From assembly GCF_020748185.1 (NCBI RefSeq), contig NZ_JAHZMO010000034.1:1-36379 (forward strand): a stretch of 36,379 bases of DNA, read 5' to 3'. This stretch comes from Terrisporobacter petrolearius. GTDB taxonomy: Bacteria; Bacillota; Clostridia; Peptostreptococcales; Peptostreptococcaceae. Below are positions 22,814-31,781 of this stretch, one piece after another. Position numbers and translations under genes: made by a program. The notes beneath the pieces are model-generated. The model was given only the letters and a program-made list of their open reading frames with translations, ran no database searches and was not told the DNA's origin. Positions within the stretch are counted from its first letter, which is position 1. Each line of letters opens with the position of its first letter.

Positions 22814-23539
22814 TTATTTATACTTGCTGATTGAGCTCACTAGATGCTCTAGTTTGAATTTAGGATAGATAGGCTTTCTATTGTATATTAAAGAATTTTT
22901 TCTGTACTCATTATATTGTTCTGTACCTTCCTCGAAATATTTATTAATTCCAATTTGTAACATATCTTCTTCGTTATGGAAATTCATATAATTTAGATAA
23001 TCATCAATTAAGCAAGGATTACTATCAATTAATTTTACGAATTTTTCTTGTATAACTTTTAATTGGCTTAATAGGCCTTTTGTTGCATTGTGAATTTCAT
23101 CATTAAGATATTTAACATCTATTACTGAATTAGTAAGTTCATTCATTACACGATATTGTGCATCTCTTATCCTTCTTGTATAAACTTCTGATAAGAAAAA
23201 TAATTCACCTAAATATTTTTCATCTTCAAAAAATCCAGGTACTAGTAACCTAATAGATGATAAATCTGATTTTTTATCAATTGTCAATTGAGTTCCATGA
23301 TTAAATATAATTTTTAATGGAAACTTAAGATCGTCTACATTAGCTTCTTCTTTTAGGATGCCATCTTCAACAATAAATAGCTTACTATTTTGGAAAATAA
23401 CAAAGCTAGGATTGTAGTTGTAATATAAAGTTTTTGTAGGAACTTTATCTCCAAAATCAAAATCTTTAATTCCTTCGTTACTTCTAACCACACATTCATC
23501 TTCACTTAAAATAGGATAATAAAAACAATCAAACCTCAT
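22814..23539 (-). CDS. Hypothetical protein, 241 aa
   Basis: I do not recognise this protein. It is soluble, without a signal peptide or membrane helix. The N-terminal third is beta-rich (MRFDCFYYPILSEDECVV, then LYYNYNPSFVIFQNSKLFIV), and the middle from about residue 115 is helical and charged (VYTRRIRDAQYRVMNELTNS). The C-terminus is rich in Tyr and Lys. The ATG at 23539 follows GGGTGGG by about nine bases; another ATG seven bases upstream is in a different frame. It is divergent from the marR-ABC operon, but with more than 330 bases between, so shared control is uncertain. Confidence 0.7.
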   Translation of the reverse strand: MRFDCFYYPILSEDECVVRSNEGIKDFDFGDKVPTKTLYYNYNPSFVIFQNSKLFIVEDGILKEEANVDDLKFPLKIIFNHGTQLTIDKKSDLSSIRLLVPGFFEDEKYLGELFFLSEVYTRRIRDAQYRVMNELTNSVIDVKYLNDEIHNATKGLLSQLKVIQEKFVKLIDSNPCLIDDYLNYMNFHNEEDMLQIGINKYFEEGTEQYNEYRKNSLIYNRKPIYPKFKLEHLVSSISKYK

Positions 23540-23786
23540 AACTCATCAACCCACCCTTATAAAAAAATATAAAATATATAAAAATCTATCTAATATAATT
23601 ATATCAGTTATATCAGATAAATGTGAAAAATTTACCAATCATTCTAAAAAGTCATCAATGAAAATAAAATACAAATATTTACAACATAAAAATAGATTAT
23701 TACAAAGATATAAGTGCAAATAATAATGAAATAATAGTATGTTATATACTTAAAAATGTTATTGTATTAACAATATAAAATTTAAC

Positions 23787-23815
23787 TTGACTCAATAAAA
23801 AAAGTTGCCTATAAT
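23787..23815 (+). promoter_or_regulatory. Vegetative promoter of the marR-ABC operon
   Basis: TTGACT (23787-23792) and TATAAT (23810-23815) are separated by 17 bases, an almost perfect SigA promoter. The remaining part of 23540-23786 is AT-rich with no gene seen; the promoter of the divergent gene must lie there. Confidence 0.85.
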
Positions 23816-23826
23816 AATAGTTGCTT

Positions 23827-23852
23827 TGGTTAACTATTGTCATGGTTAACTA
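23827..23852 (+). promoter_or_regulatory. Probable MarR operator: two TGGTTAACTA repeats
   Basis: TGGTTAACTA occurs at 23827-23836 and again at 23843-23852, 16 bases apart, and each copy contains the palindrome GTTAAC. The first copy also pairs with TAGTTGC at 23818-23824 as an inverted repeat. The site covers the transcription start of the operon, where binding would repress it. Self-repression by the encoded MarR protein is the natural reading. Confidence 0.65.
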
Positions 23853-23876
23853 AAATAAACAGAAAGGGATGAAAAA

Positions 23877-24344
23877 ATGAGTATGCTACAAAAAAAATCT
23901 AAAGAGTTTTTAGATTCTATAGCAAAAATAAAAAAGCTAGCTCATAAACATAAAAAATCTCAAGAATTTCAACCAGGTATGCTTATGACGATAAAAGTTA
24001 TTTATAATAATTGTTTGAGCAATAAAGACGATGAAAATTATTATGGGATGAAGACATCTGAGTTAACGAAAGATTTGTGTATTACGAAACCGGCAACATC
24101 AAAAATGTTAAATGTTATGGAAGAAAAAGGATACATTCAAAGAACTTCTAACAAAAGTGACAGAAGAGTAGTATATGTGAAGTTGACTCAAAAAGGAGAG
24201 GAGTTTTTAAAAGACCAAGATAGAAAATTCGAAAATTTTACTTGTCAATTAGTTGAAAAAATGGGTGAAGAAGATACTGATAATTTAATTCGTCTGTTTG
24301 GAAAACTTTATGATGTTATAGAAGAATTGCAGTCAGAAAAATAA
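23877..24344 (+). CDS. MarR-family transcriptional regulator
   Basis: The 155-residue protein has the winged-helix fold of the MarR family. The recognition-helix segment MKTSELTKDLCITKPATSKMLNVMEEKGYIQRTSNKSDRRVVYVKLTQKG spans about residues 58-107 in pieces, with the characteristic wing SDRR. Terminal helices for dimerisation lie on both sides. The SD is AAAGGGA before the ATG at 23877. It is the first gene of an operon with two ABC exporter genes. Two operator-like repeats overlap its transcription start, so it is probably a local repressor relieved by a drug or metabolite that the exporter handles. The ligand is unknown. Confidence 0.93.
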   Translation: MSMLQKKSKEFLDSIAKIKKLAHKHKKSQEFQPGMLMTIKVIYNNCLSNKDDENYYGMKTSELTKDLCITKPATSKMLNVMEEKGYIQRTSNKSDRRVVYVKLTQKGEEFLKDQDRKFENFTCQLVEKMGEEDTDNLIRLFGKLYDVIEELQSEK

Positions 24345-24372
24345 AGTCATAAAATGAAGAAAGGGAGAAAAG

Positions 24373-26676
24373 ATGTTAAAAATATTTAAGCATTTAAAAA
24401 ATTCAAGTTTTATAATTTTAATTATTATATTACTTTTAGCAGGCCAAGCAAGTTGTGAACTATCTTTACCTACTTATACTTCAAATATTATTAATATAGG
24501 TATACAACAAGGAGGAATAGAAAATTCTGTTCCAGAGGTAATAAGAAAAAACCAAATGGATAAACTTTTTATTTTTATGAGTGATAAAAATAAAAATACT
24601 ATACTAGACAATTATAAATTATTGAGTAAGGATTCTTTAAGTAGTGATGAATTTAATAAATACAAAGAATTATATCCAGCTTTAGATAAAGAAGATTTAT
24701 ATTTATTAAATACAGATAAAGAAGACACTTTATCAAAATTAGAAAATATACTTGGTAAGCCAGAATTAATTCTATATGGATTAGAAAGTGACGATGAATC
24801 AAGTAAAATAATTCAAGAACAAATGAAAAAGAACATGACATCTAATATGTCATTACAAAACATGCCACAAGGGAATATGGCCAATTCTACAATGAATACT
24901 AATTTAGAAAATATGGACATATTTGACATATTGAAATCAATGACAAAAGATCAAAGAAATGAAATAATTAAAGAAATAGATAAACAACTGGTTGATTTAC
25001 CAGACGCCATGATTAGCCAGGGGGCTGTGTCTTTTGTTAAGAGTGAATACAATGAAATTGGTATAGATACTGGAAGCCTTCAAACAAAATACATACTCAC
25101 TACAGGAGTAATAATGATTGGAATAACTGTATTAAGTGTGATAGCAGCTATTGCAGTAGGATTCTTAGCATCAAAGGTAGGAGCATCTTTAGGACGTACT
25201 TTAAGATCTAAAACATTTGAAAAAGTAATGAGATTTTCTAGTAAAGAAATGGCTGAATTTTCTACAGCATCATTAATAACACGTAGTACAAATGATATAC
25301 AACAAATACAACAAATGACAGTTATGATGTTAAGAATGGTATTTTACGCACCATTTATGGCGCTGGGAGGTATATACAAAGCACTTAATACTAATACATC
25401 TATGACATGGATTATAGGTGTGGCAGTTTTAGGTGTTGTTATAATAGTAGGTATATTATTCTTAACAGTAATGCCTAGATTTAAATTATTACAAAACCTA
25501 GTAGATAAATTAAATTTAGTAACAAGAGAAATACTAACAGGACTTCCTGTTATACGTGCATTTAGTACAGAAAGATTTGAAGAAAAGAGATTTGATGGAG
25601 TTAATAAAGATTTAACTAAAGTAAATATGTTTGTTAATAGAATGATGTCTTGTATGATGCCAGCTATGATTCTTGTTATGAACGTTATATCAGTATTAAT
25701 AGTATGGGTAGGTGCAAAAAACATAGATACAGGATCAATGCAAGTTGGAGATATGATGGCATTTATTCAATATACAATGCAAATAGTAATGTCATTCTTA
25801 ATGATATCAATGGTCTCTGTTATGTTGCCAAGAGCAGCAGTATCAGCTAAACGTATAAATGAAGTGTTAGACAAAGATATAGTAATTAAAGAAGATAAAA
25901 ATCCTAAAGCTTTTGATAATAATAAAAAAGGTTTAGTTGAATTTAAAAATGTTTCGTTTAAGTACCCTGATGCAGATGAAAAAATATTACATGATATTAA
26001 CTTTACTGCAAAGCCAGGTGAAACAACAGCATTTATTGGAAGTACTGGAAGTGGAAAGTCTACACTAATTAATTTAATACCAAGATTCCACGATGTCACA
26101 GAAGGTGAAATTAAAGTAAATGGAACAGATATAAAAAATGTATCAATTCATGACTTAAGACAAAAGATTGGATATGTTCCGCAAAAAGGAATATTATTCT
26201 CTGGAACAATTGATTCAAATTTAAGATACGGCAAAAAAGATGCTACAGATGAAGAAATAATAAAAGCAGCAAGGATAGCTCAATCAATAGATTTTATAAA
26301 TGATAAAGAAGATAAATTTGATTCTGAAATATCCCAAGGTGGATCAAACGTATCAGGTGGTCAGAAACAAAGATTATCTATTGCTAGAGCAATAGCAAAA
26401 GATCCAGAAATATTTATATTTGATGATAGTTTCTCTGCCCTAGATTTCAAAACAGATGCAAAACTTCGTAAAGCATTAAAAACAGAAACTAAAGAGAGTA
26501 CAGTTTTAATAGTAGCTCAAAGAATAAGTACAATTTTAGATGCAGATCAAATTGTAGTATTAGATGAAGGAAGAGTAGTTGGAATAGGAACGCATAAAGA
26601 ACTTCTAAAAAATTGTGAAATCTATAAAGAAATAGCATTATCACAACTTTCAAAGGAGGAGTTAGAAAATGAGTAG
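24373..26676 (+). CDS. ABC exporter half-transporter A, with large extracytoplasmic insert and degenerate ATP site
   Basis: This 767-residue protein fuses a six-helix export domain with an ATPase. After helix 1 (about 13-32) an insert of roughly 190 mostly polar residues, rich in Met, Asn and Asp, precedes helix 2 (about 228-255). It would lie outside the cell and accounts for the extra length over the usual 580. The ATPase has GSTGSGKST at 556-564 and the signature VSGGQ at 660-664. Its Walker B is IFDDS with Asp685 where the catalytic Glu is expected. With the partner gene, which it overlaps by eight bases, it forms a heterodimer of the BmrCD/LmrCD type. Multidrug or peptide export is likely but the substrate is unknown. 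Confidence 0.92.
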   Translation: MLKIFKHLKNSSFIILIIILLLAGQASCELSLPTYTSNIINIGIQQGGIENSVPEVIRKNQMDKLFIFMSDKNKNTILDNYKLLSKDSLSSDEFNKYKELYPALDKEDLYLLNTDKEDTLSKLENILGKPELILYGLESDDESSKIIQEQMKKNMTSNMSLQNMPQGNMANSTMNTNLENMDIFDILKSMTKDQRNEIIKEIDKQLVDLPDAMISQGAVSFVKSEYNEIGIDTGSLQTKYILTTGVIMIGITVLSVIAAIAVGFLASKVGASLGRTLRSKTFEKVMRFSSKEMAEFSTASLITRSTNDIQQIQQMTVMMLRMVFYAPFMALGGIYKALNTNTSMTWIIGVAVLGVVIIVGILFLTVMPRFKLLQNLVDKLNLVTREILTGLPVIRAFSTERFEEKRFDGVNKDLTKVNMFVNRMMSCMMPAMILVMNVISVLIVWVGAKNIDTGSMQVGDMMAFIQYTMQIVMSFLMISMVSVMLPRAAVSAKRINEVLDKDIVIKEDKNPKAFDNNKKGLVEFKNVSFKYPDADEKILHDINFTAKPGETTAFIGSTGSGKSTLINLIPRFHDVTEGEIKVNGTDIKNVSIHDLRQKIGYVPQKGILFSGTIDSNLRYGKKDATDEEIIKAARIAQSIDFINDKEDKFDSEISQGGSNVSGGQKQRLSIARAIAKDPEIFIFDDSFSALDFKTDAKLRKALKTETKESTVLIVAQRISTILDADQIVVLDEGRVVGIGTHKELLKNCEIYKEIALSQLSKEELENE

Positions 26677-28525
26677 AGAAGACAATAGACAAAGAAGATC
26701 GAGAGGACCTATGGGTGGTCATGCAATGAATGGACCAGTAGAAAAAGCTAAAGACTTCAAGGGTACAATGAGAACATTAATGTCTTACTTGGCTAAATAT
26801 AAATTATCAATAATAATAGTATTTATATTTGCTATAGGAAGTGTAACATTTTCAGTAATAGGACCTAAAATATTAGGTAAAGCTACAACAGAGATATTTA
26901 ATGGTTTGGTTGGAAAAGTATCTGGAGAAGGTAGTGGAATAGATTTTGAAGCTATAAAAAGAATATTAATAGTTTTAGTTATACTATATATAGTTAGTGC
27001 TATATTCTCATTTGTTCAAGGTTATGTAATGAGTGGTATTTCTCAAAAGGTAGCATATAACCTTAGAGATGAATTAGTGAAAAAAATAAATAGATTGCCT
27101 ATGAAATATTTTGACACAAGAACTCATGGGGAAGTATTATCAAGGTTTACAAATGATATAGACACTTTAGCGATGAGTTTAAATCAAAGTTTAACACAAA
27201 TAATAACATCTGTTACTACTTTAGTAGGAGTATTAATAATGATGCTAACTATAAGTGTACTTATGACAGTTAGTGCATTAGTGGTTATACCAATATCATT
27301 ATTTATAATTTCTTTTGTTATTAAAAAATCTCAAAAGTACTTTAAGAGCCAACAAGAGTACTTAGGTAATGTAAATGGACAGGTGGAAGAATTATATGGT
27401 GGCCACACAGTAGTTCAAGCATTCAACGGAGAAGAAGAATCTATAAAAGAATTCAATAAAATTAATAACAAACTATATGATTCAGCATGGAGAGCTCAAT
27501 TTTTATCAAGTATAATGCAACCTATAATGATGTTTGTAGGAAATCTAAGTTATGTTGTAGTTTCAATACTTGGTGGATATTTAGTTATAAAAAATAGAAT
27601 TGAAGTAGGAGATATACAGTCATTTATTCAATACGTAAGAAGTTTTAATCAACCAATATCACAAATGGCTCAAATATCAAATCAATTACAATCTACTGCA
27701 GCTGCAGCTGAGAGAGTATTTGAATTCCTAAATGAAGAAGAAGAAGATGTAATAGTAGAAGATCCTGTAAGTATAGAAGGATTAGAAGGTAGAATTGATT
27801 TTGAAAATGTTAAGTTTGGATACGATAAAGACAGAACTATAATTAAAGACTTTACAGCTCATGTAAAACCAGGACAAAAAGTTGCACTAGTTGGACCTAC
27901 AGGAGCAGGTAAATCAACTATGATAAAATTGTTAATGAGATTCTATGATGTAAACTCTGGAGCGATTCTTGTAGATGGTCATAATGTTAAAGACTTCAAT
28001 AGAGGAGAACTTAGAGAATTATTTGGAATGGTTCTTCAAGATACTTGGTTATTTAGTGGTTCAATAAAAGAAAATATTAGATATGGTAGATTAAATGCTA
28101 GTGATGATGAAGTAATAAATGCGGCTAAAGCAGCTCATGTTCATCATTTTATAAAAACTTTACCAGATGGATACAATATGTTATTGAATGAAGAATCAAG
28201 TAATATATCACAAGGTCAAAAACAATTATTAACTATAGCTCGTGCCATATTGGCAGATCCTAAAATACTAATCTTAGATGAAGCAACAAGTTCTGTTGAT
28301 ACAAGAACTGAACTTTTAATACAAAAAGCTATGGATAATTTAATGGAAGGAAGAACAAGTTTTGTAATTGCTCACAGATTATCAACTATAAGAAATGCAG
28401 ATTTAATATTAGTTATTAATGATGGAGACATTGTTGAACAAGGAAATCACGAAGAATTATTAGCAAAAGATGGTTTCTATGCAAATCTATATAATTCACA
28501 ATTTGAAGACAAAGAAGCTATGTAA
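26669..28525 (+). CDS. ABC exporter half-transporter B, with catalytic ATPase
   Basis: The 618-residue partner has a basic, Gly-rich cytoplasmic start and six membrane helices between about residues 42 and 320. The ATPase domain has GPTGAGKST from Gly409, the signature SQGQ at 514-517 in place of SGGQ, and a complete Walker B LDEATSS with Glu538. In heterodimeric exporters one ATP site uses Walker A/B from one chain and the signature from the other. Here the fully active site combines this chain's Walker motifs with the SGGQ of the first chain, and the other site is degenerate. AAAGGAGGAG in the end of the upstream gene serves as SD. A terminator follows. Confidence 0.93.
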   Translation: MSREDNRQRRSRGPMGGHAMNGPVEKAKDFKGTMRTLMSYLAKYKLSIIIVFIFAIGSVTFSVIGPKILGKATTEIFNGLVGKVSGEGSGIDFEAIKRILIVLVILYIVSAIFSFVQGYVMSGISQKVAYNLRDELVKKINRLPMKYFDTRTHGEVLSRFTNDIDTLAMSLNQSLTQIITSVTTLVGVLIMMLTISVLMTVSALVVIPISLFIISFVIKKSQKYFKSQQEYLGNVNGQVEELYGGHTVVQAFNGEEESIKEFNKINNKLYDSAWRAQFLSSIMQPIMMFVGNLSYVVVSILGGYLVIKNRIEVGDIQSFIQYVRSFNQPISQMAQISNQLQSTAAAAERVFEFLNEEEEDVIVEDPVSIEGLEGRIDFENVKFGYDKDRTIIKDFTAHVKPGQKVALVGPTGAGKSTMIKLLMRFYDVNSGAILVDGHNVKDFNRGELRELFGMVLQDTWLFSGSIKENIRYGRLNASDDEVINAAKAAHVHHFIKTLPDGYNMLLNEESSNISQGQKQLLTIARAILADPKILILDEATSSVDTRTELLIQKAMDNLMEGRTSFVIAHRLSTIRNADLILVINDGDIVEQGNHEELLAKDGFYANLYNSQFEDKEAM

Positions 28526-28548
28526 ATATAATCATATAAATAGTAAAG

Positions 28549-28582
28549 CACCTTAAATATATTATATATTTAAGGTGTTTTT
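28549..28582 (+). terminator. Terminator of the marR-ABC operon
   Basis: CACCTTAAATATA (28549-28561) pairs perfectly with TATATTTAAGGTG (28565-28577) around a three-base loop, followed by five T residues. Confidence 0.88.
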
Positions 28583-28672
28583 GGTTATATTAATATAGTT
28601 GATGGTTCACAATAAATAATATATTATTAAAATTGTGGGTTGATAAATGACACTTTAGTGGAGGTTAAAAAA

Positions 28673-29503
28673 ATGGAAAGAAGGATTAGAGAATTATCTA
28701 ATGGGGTAGAAATTCCTATTATAGGATTTGGAACGTATAAATTACAAAATGAAAATGATGAAGCCTGTAATATTATAAAAGAAGCAATTAATTTAGGATA
28801 CACAAGCATAGATACAGCATCTTTTTATAATAATGAAGAGGGTGTAGGCAAAGGTATAAGAGAGGCAGGCATACCCAGAGAAGAACTATTTCTAACTACA
28901 AAGGTATGGATAGATGATGATGGATATGAAAATACAATAAATGCTTTTAATAAATCTTTAGACAAGTTGGGGTTGGAATACATAGACTTATATTTAGTGC
29001 ATTGGCCAACAGAAAATATTAAAGAAACCTGGAAAGCCATGGAGTACTTATACAAAGAAAAAAAGGTTAGGGCAATAGGAGTTTGCAATTTTACAGTGAA
29101 ACAACTAGAAGAAATTATAGGTTTTTCAGAAATTAACCCTATGGTAAATCAAGTAGAGATACATCCTAAACGCTCAGAAAAAGAATTATTAAAAGTTTGC
29201 AAAAGACATAATATTGTAGTTCAAGCATGGAGTCCTATAATGAGAGGACAGTTGTCATCAAATACCATAATTAAACAGTTATCTCAAAAATATAATAAAA
29301 GTGAGGCACAAATAATATTAAGATGGCATTTACAAAATAACGTAATTGCCATACCAAAAACAAGCAAAATTAATAGAATTAAAGAAAATATTGATATATT
29401 TGATTTTAATATAGAAAAAGAAGATATGGATAAAATAGATTCTATTAATAAAAATGAAAGAATGAAACCACAAAAGTATGATAATTTATATAAAGTAATA
29501 TAA
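28673..29503 (+). CDS. Aldo/keto reductase
   Basis: The 276-residue cytoplasmic NADPH-dependent oxidoreductase has the (beta/alpha)8 fold. Family motifs are IPIIGFGTYKL near the start, the first signature GYTSIDTASFYNNEEGVGKGI with the catalytic Asp and Tyr, the catalytic Lys in LTTKVW, and the His in LYLVHWPTE. The cofactor region IPKTSKINRIKENIDIFDF is near the C-terminus. It is closest to the 2,5-diketogluconate / glyoxal reductase-like (AKR5) group; the substrate cannot be told. The start is set by TGGAGG (28659-28664), eight bases before the ATG at 28673, rather than by an ATG at 28640, which lacks an SD. The terminator overlaps the stop codon. Confidence 0.92.
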   Translation: MERRIRELSNGVEIPIIGFGTYKLQNENDEACNIIKEAINLGYTSIDTASFYNNEEGVGKGIREAGIPREELFLTTKVWIDDDGYENTINAFNKSLDKLGLEYIDLYLVHWPTENIKETWKAMEYLYKEKKVRAIGVCNFTVKQLEEIIGFSEINPMVNQVEIHPKRSEKELLKVCKRHNIVVQAWSPIMRGQLSSNTIIKQLSQKYNKSEAQIILRWHLQNNVIAIPKTSKINRIKENIDIFDFNIEKEDMDKIDSINKNERMKPQKYDNLYKVI

Positions 29504-29529
29504 AAGAGATTTTTTAAATCTCTTTTTTT
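29503..29529 (+). terminator. Terminator of the aldo/keto reductase gene
   Basis: AAAGAGATTT (29503-29512) pairs with AAATCTCTTT (29516-29525), followed by more T residues. The stem starts at the last base of the stop codon. Confidence 0.85.
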
Positions 29530-29693
29530 GTTAAAAAATTATGTTAATAAGGGAAAAAGTACCTAAATAATAGATAATAATTGTATTATATAATATAAAA
29601 GGAATTGAAGTTGGATTCTTTTGCTATAAAAGTAGGATTACAATTTTAATTATAATAAACGAGTTAATATAAATTACAAAGAAAGGAAGATAA

Positions 29694-30344
29694 ATGAATT
29701 TAAAAAGAAGCAATTTCATAGAGGAAAATGAATTTATAGAAGAACATTTTTCTTTTATCATTAAATCAATAAGTAAAGTGACTAAGAGGTATGTTTCAAT
29801 TGAAAATGATGAAGAGTTTAGTATAGGTGTACTGGCATTTCATGAAGCTATGAAAAAATATAGTGAAGATAAAGGTCCATTTCTACCTTTCGCAAGTTTA
29901 GTAATAAGTAGTAGAATAAAAAATTATTTACTAAAAGAAAACAAACATCGTTTAGATCCATCCTTAGAAAGTTTAAAAGAGGAAGGAATAGAATTTAGTG
30001 AAGAAATTATTAATCCTGTAGAAAATCAAAATTATTTAAAAGATGAAATAGAAAATTTAAAAATGAATATGAAGGAATTTGGTTTTGATTTTGAGGATTT
30101 AGTTGATGATGCTCCAAAACATAAAAAAACAAGAGAAAATGCTATAAACTTATCTGAAAAAGTCAGTAGAGAAAAACCCCTAGTAGATTTTATGTATGAA
30201 AAAAAGAGATTACCAATAAAAAGAATTTCACTACAATTTAATGTGACAGAAAAAATAATTAAAGGCAGTAAAAAGTTTATTATTACAGTAATTATAATAT
30301 TTGATAAGAATTATAGAAATTTAAAATTATGGATAAAAAGGTAG
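29694..30344 (+). CDS. sigI: RNA polymerase sigma factor SigI
   Basis: The 216-residue protein resembles SigI, an alternative sigma factor found in Bacillus and Clostridia. Region 2 is recognisable at about residues 10-80 (FIIKSISKVTKRY, then EEFSIGVLAFHEAMKKYSEDKGPFLPFASLVISSRIKNYLLKE in pieces). SigI lacks a classical region 4 and instead has a specific C-terminal domain, matched here by the helical segment around 125-205. In Bacillus it is linked to heat and envelope stress, and in cellulolytic clostridia to carbohydrate sensing. The SD AAAGGAAG lies a few bases before the ATG. The rsgI gene starts eight bases after the stop. I could not identify a SigI-type promoter in the 190 bases upstream. 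Confidence 0.88.
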   Translation: MNLKRSNFIEENEFIEEHFSFIIKSISKVTKRYVSIENDEEFSIGVLAFHEAMKKYSEDKGPFLPFASLVISSRIKNYLLKENKHRLDPSLESLKEEGIEFSEEIINPVENQNYLKDEIENLKMNMKEFGFDFEDLVDDAPKHKKTRENAINLSEKVSREKPLVDFMYEKKRLPIKRISLQFNVTEKIIKGSKKFIITVIIIFDKNYRNLKLWIKR

Positions 30345-30352
30345 GTTGAATT

Positions 30353-31207
30353 ATGTATAATAAAGGAATTATACTTGAAATAAAAGAAAAGTATTCCTTA
30401 GTTCTAAAAGACGACTCTACTGTTGTTAGGATAAGAAATAAGGAAAACATGCAAGTTGGAGATACAATATTTTTCTTAGAAGAGGATTTATATGAATTAA
30501 CTAAAAGTAGAAATACTATGAAAAATAAAATAATACCTATTTTAACTATTGCTGCAATGCTAGTATTATTAGTAGTACCTATAGTAAAAAATAATACTAC
30601 AGGTGGAGCTTATGCTTTAATGTCCATAGATATTAATCCAAGTATTGAGTTTGAATTGGATAAAAATAAAAATATAGTTAATGTTTATGGAGTTAACGAT
30701 GATGGAAAGACAATTAATTTAGAAGAATTAAAGGGCAAAACATTAGAAGAAGGTATAAATATCTTAGAGAAATATTTAAGTAAAAACCATGGTGATAGTA
30801 AAGAAGGTATAGTAGGATTTACTTTTACTAATAAAATTAGCAATGATAAATATGAAAGTGAAGTAAAAGATACAGTTAGTAAAGGATTAAATAATACAAA
30901 GTTTGTTTATCTAAAGGGAAATGAAGAAGATATAGCACTTGCAAAGGAAAAAGGTGTAAGTATAGGTAGATATGAAGCGTTATGTGATCTAGATGAAGAT
31001 ACTTTAGGAGATACCATAGAAAAAATGTCTGTTGATGAAATTATGGCTCTTTTAGGTACAAATGGTAAAGATAATGTTTATCTAAATGAAGAAGTCATGG
31101 ATGAGTTGCAAGATGAGTTAGAAGATAGAACTGAAAATGAATCTGATGATGAAGACGACGATGATGACCATGATGACGATGACGACGAAGATGAAGATGA
31201 TGATTAA
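30353..31207 (+). CDS. rsgI: Anti-sigma factor RsgI with a short acidic C-terminus
   Basis: The 284-residue single-pass membrane protein should hold SigI at the membrane. The cytoplasmic N-terminal RsgI domain (about 1-55) binds the sigma factor. The membrane helix is KIIPILTIAAMLVLLVVPIV (about 59-78). Just outside it, YALMSIDINPSIEFEL carries the conserved Asn95-Pro96 bond, which in studied RsgI proteins is the site of self-cleavage. Where cellulolytic species attach carbohydrate-binding modules, this protein has only a periplasmic helical domain and a tail of about 30 residues made almost entirely of Asp and Glu with one His. The tail might bind cations or the cell wall; that is inference. 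Confidence 0.88.
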   Translation: MYNKGIILEIKEKYSLVLKDDSTVVRIRNKENMQVGDTIFFLEEDLYELTKSRNTMKNKIIPILTIAAMLVLLVVPIVKNNTTGGAYALMSIDINPSIEFELDKNKNIVNVYGVNDDGKTINLEELKGKTLEEGINILEKYLSKNHGDSKEGIVGFTFTNKISNDKYESEVKDTVSKGLNNTKFVYLKGNEEDIALAKEKGVSIGRYEALCDLDEDTLGDTIEKMSVDEIMALLGTNGKDNVYLNEEVMDELQDELEDRTENESDDEDDDDDHDDDDDEDEDDD

Positions 31208-31222
31208 AAAATAGGAGATAAT

Positions 31223-31669
31223 ATGAAAATATTAATTGATGGAGATGGATGTCCTGTAATAGATTTGACAATAAAGGTGTCAAAACAATTTAATTTAGAT
31301 GTAATTATAATGTGTGATACTTCGCATGTTTTTAATAAAGAAGGAGCAAAAACAATGGTGTTTTCAAAAGGAGCAGATTCCGTTGATTTTGCCCTTATAA
31401 ACCTTCTTCAAAAAGAGGATATGGTTATAACACAAGATTACGGTTTAGCAGCAATGGCAATTAATAAGGCGTCCTATGTTATAAATCAAAATGGTTTAAT
31501 CTATACAAATGACAATATTGATAGGTTACTTTATAACAGACATATTTCTAAGAAAATCAGAAAAAGTGGAGGTAGAGTTAAAGGACCTAAGAAAAGATCT
31601 ATGGAAGATAATATTAATTTTGAAAAGACTTTAGTTGAAGTTTGTAAAAGATCTTTTATTAGTATTTAA
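31223..31669 (+). CDS. YaiI/YqxD family protein (DUF188)
   Basis: The 148-residue cytoplasmic protein belongs to the conserved YaiI/YqxD family (Pfam PF02639), whose fold is related to PIN-like nucleases. The family start MKILIDGDGCPV, the strand VIIMCDTSHVF, the acidic cluster GADSVDFALINLLQKEDMVITQDYGLAAMA and the C-terminal KKIRKSGGRVKGPKKRS are all visible. The biochemical role is not established for the family; the conserved Asp residues suggest a nuclease. It starts 15 bases after rsgI with ATAGGAG as SD, so it is the third gene of the sigI operon. The terminator lies 26 bases after its stop. Confidence 0.93.
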   Translation: MKILIDGDGCPVIDLTIKVSKQFNLDVIIMCDTSHVFNKEGAKTMVFSKGADSVDFALINLLQKEDMVITQDYGLAAMAINKASYVINQNGLIYTNDNIDRLLYNRHISKKIRKSGGRVKGPKKRSMEDNINFEKTLVEVCKRSFISI

Positions 31670-31694
31670 AAGAATTTTATAATAAAAAAATATG

Positions 31695-31727
31695 AAAAAC
31701 AGTATTAATAAATTAATACTGTTTTTT
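31695..31727 (+). terminator. Terminator of the sigI-rsgI-yaiI operon
   Basis: AAAAACAGTATTAAT (31695-31709) pairs perfectly with ATTAATACTGTTTTT (31712-31726), leading into T residues. An open frame runs through it, but the structure argues that translation of the next gene begins downstream. Confidence 0.85.
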
Positions 31728-31781
31728 ATTTATAAATTTTCTAAGTGTGGAAAACATAGATTATATAAGGATGGTGATAAT

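Noticed and set aside
25344..26099. Minus-strand frames antisense to the first ABC exporter gene.
   Set aside because: They mirror conserved coding sequence of the transporter and have no SD.
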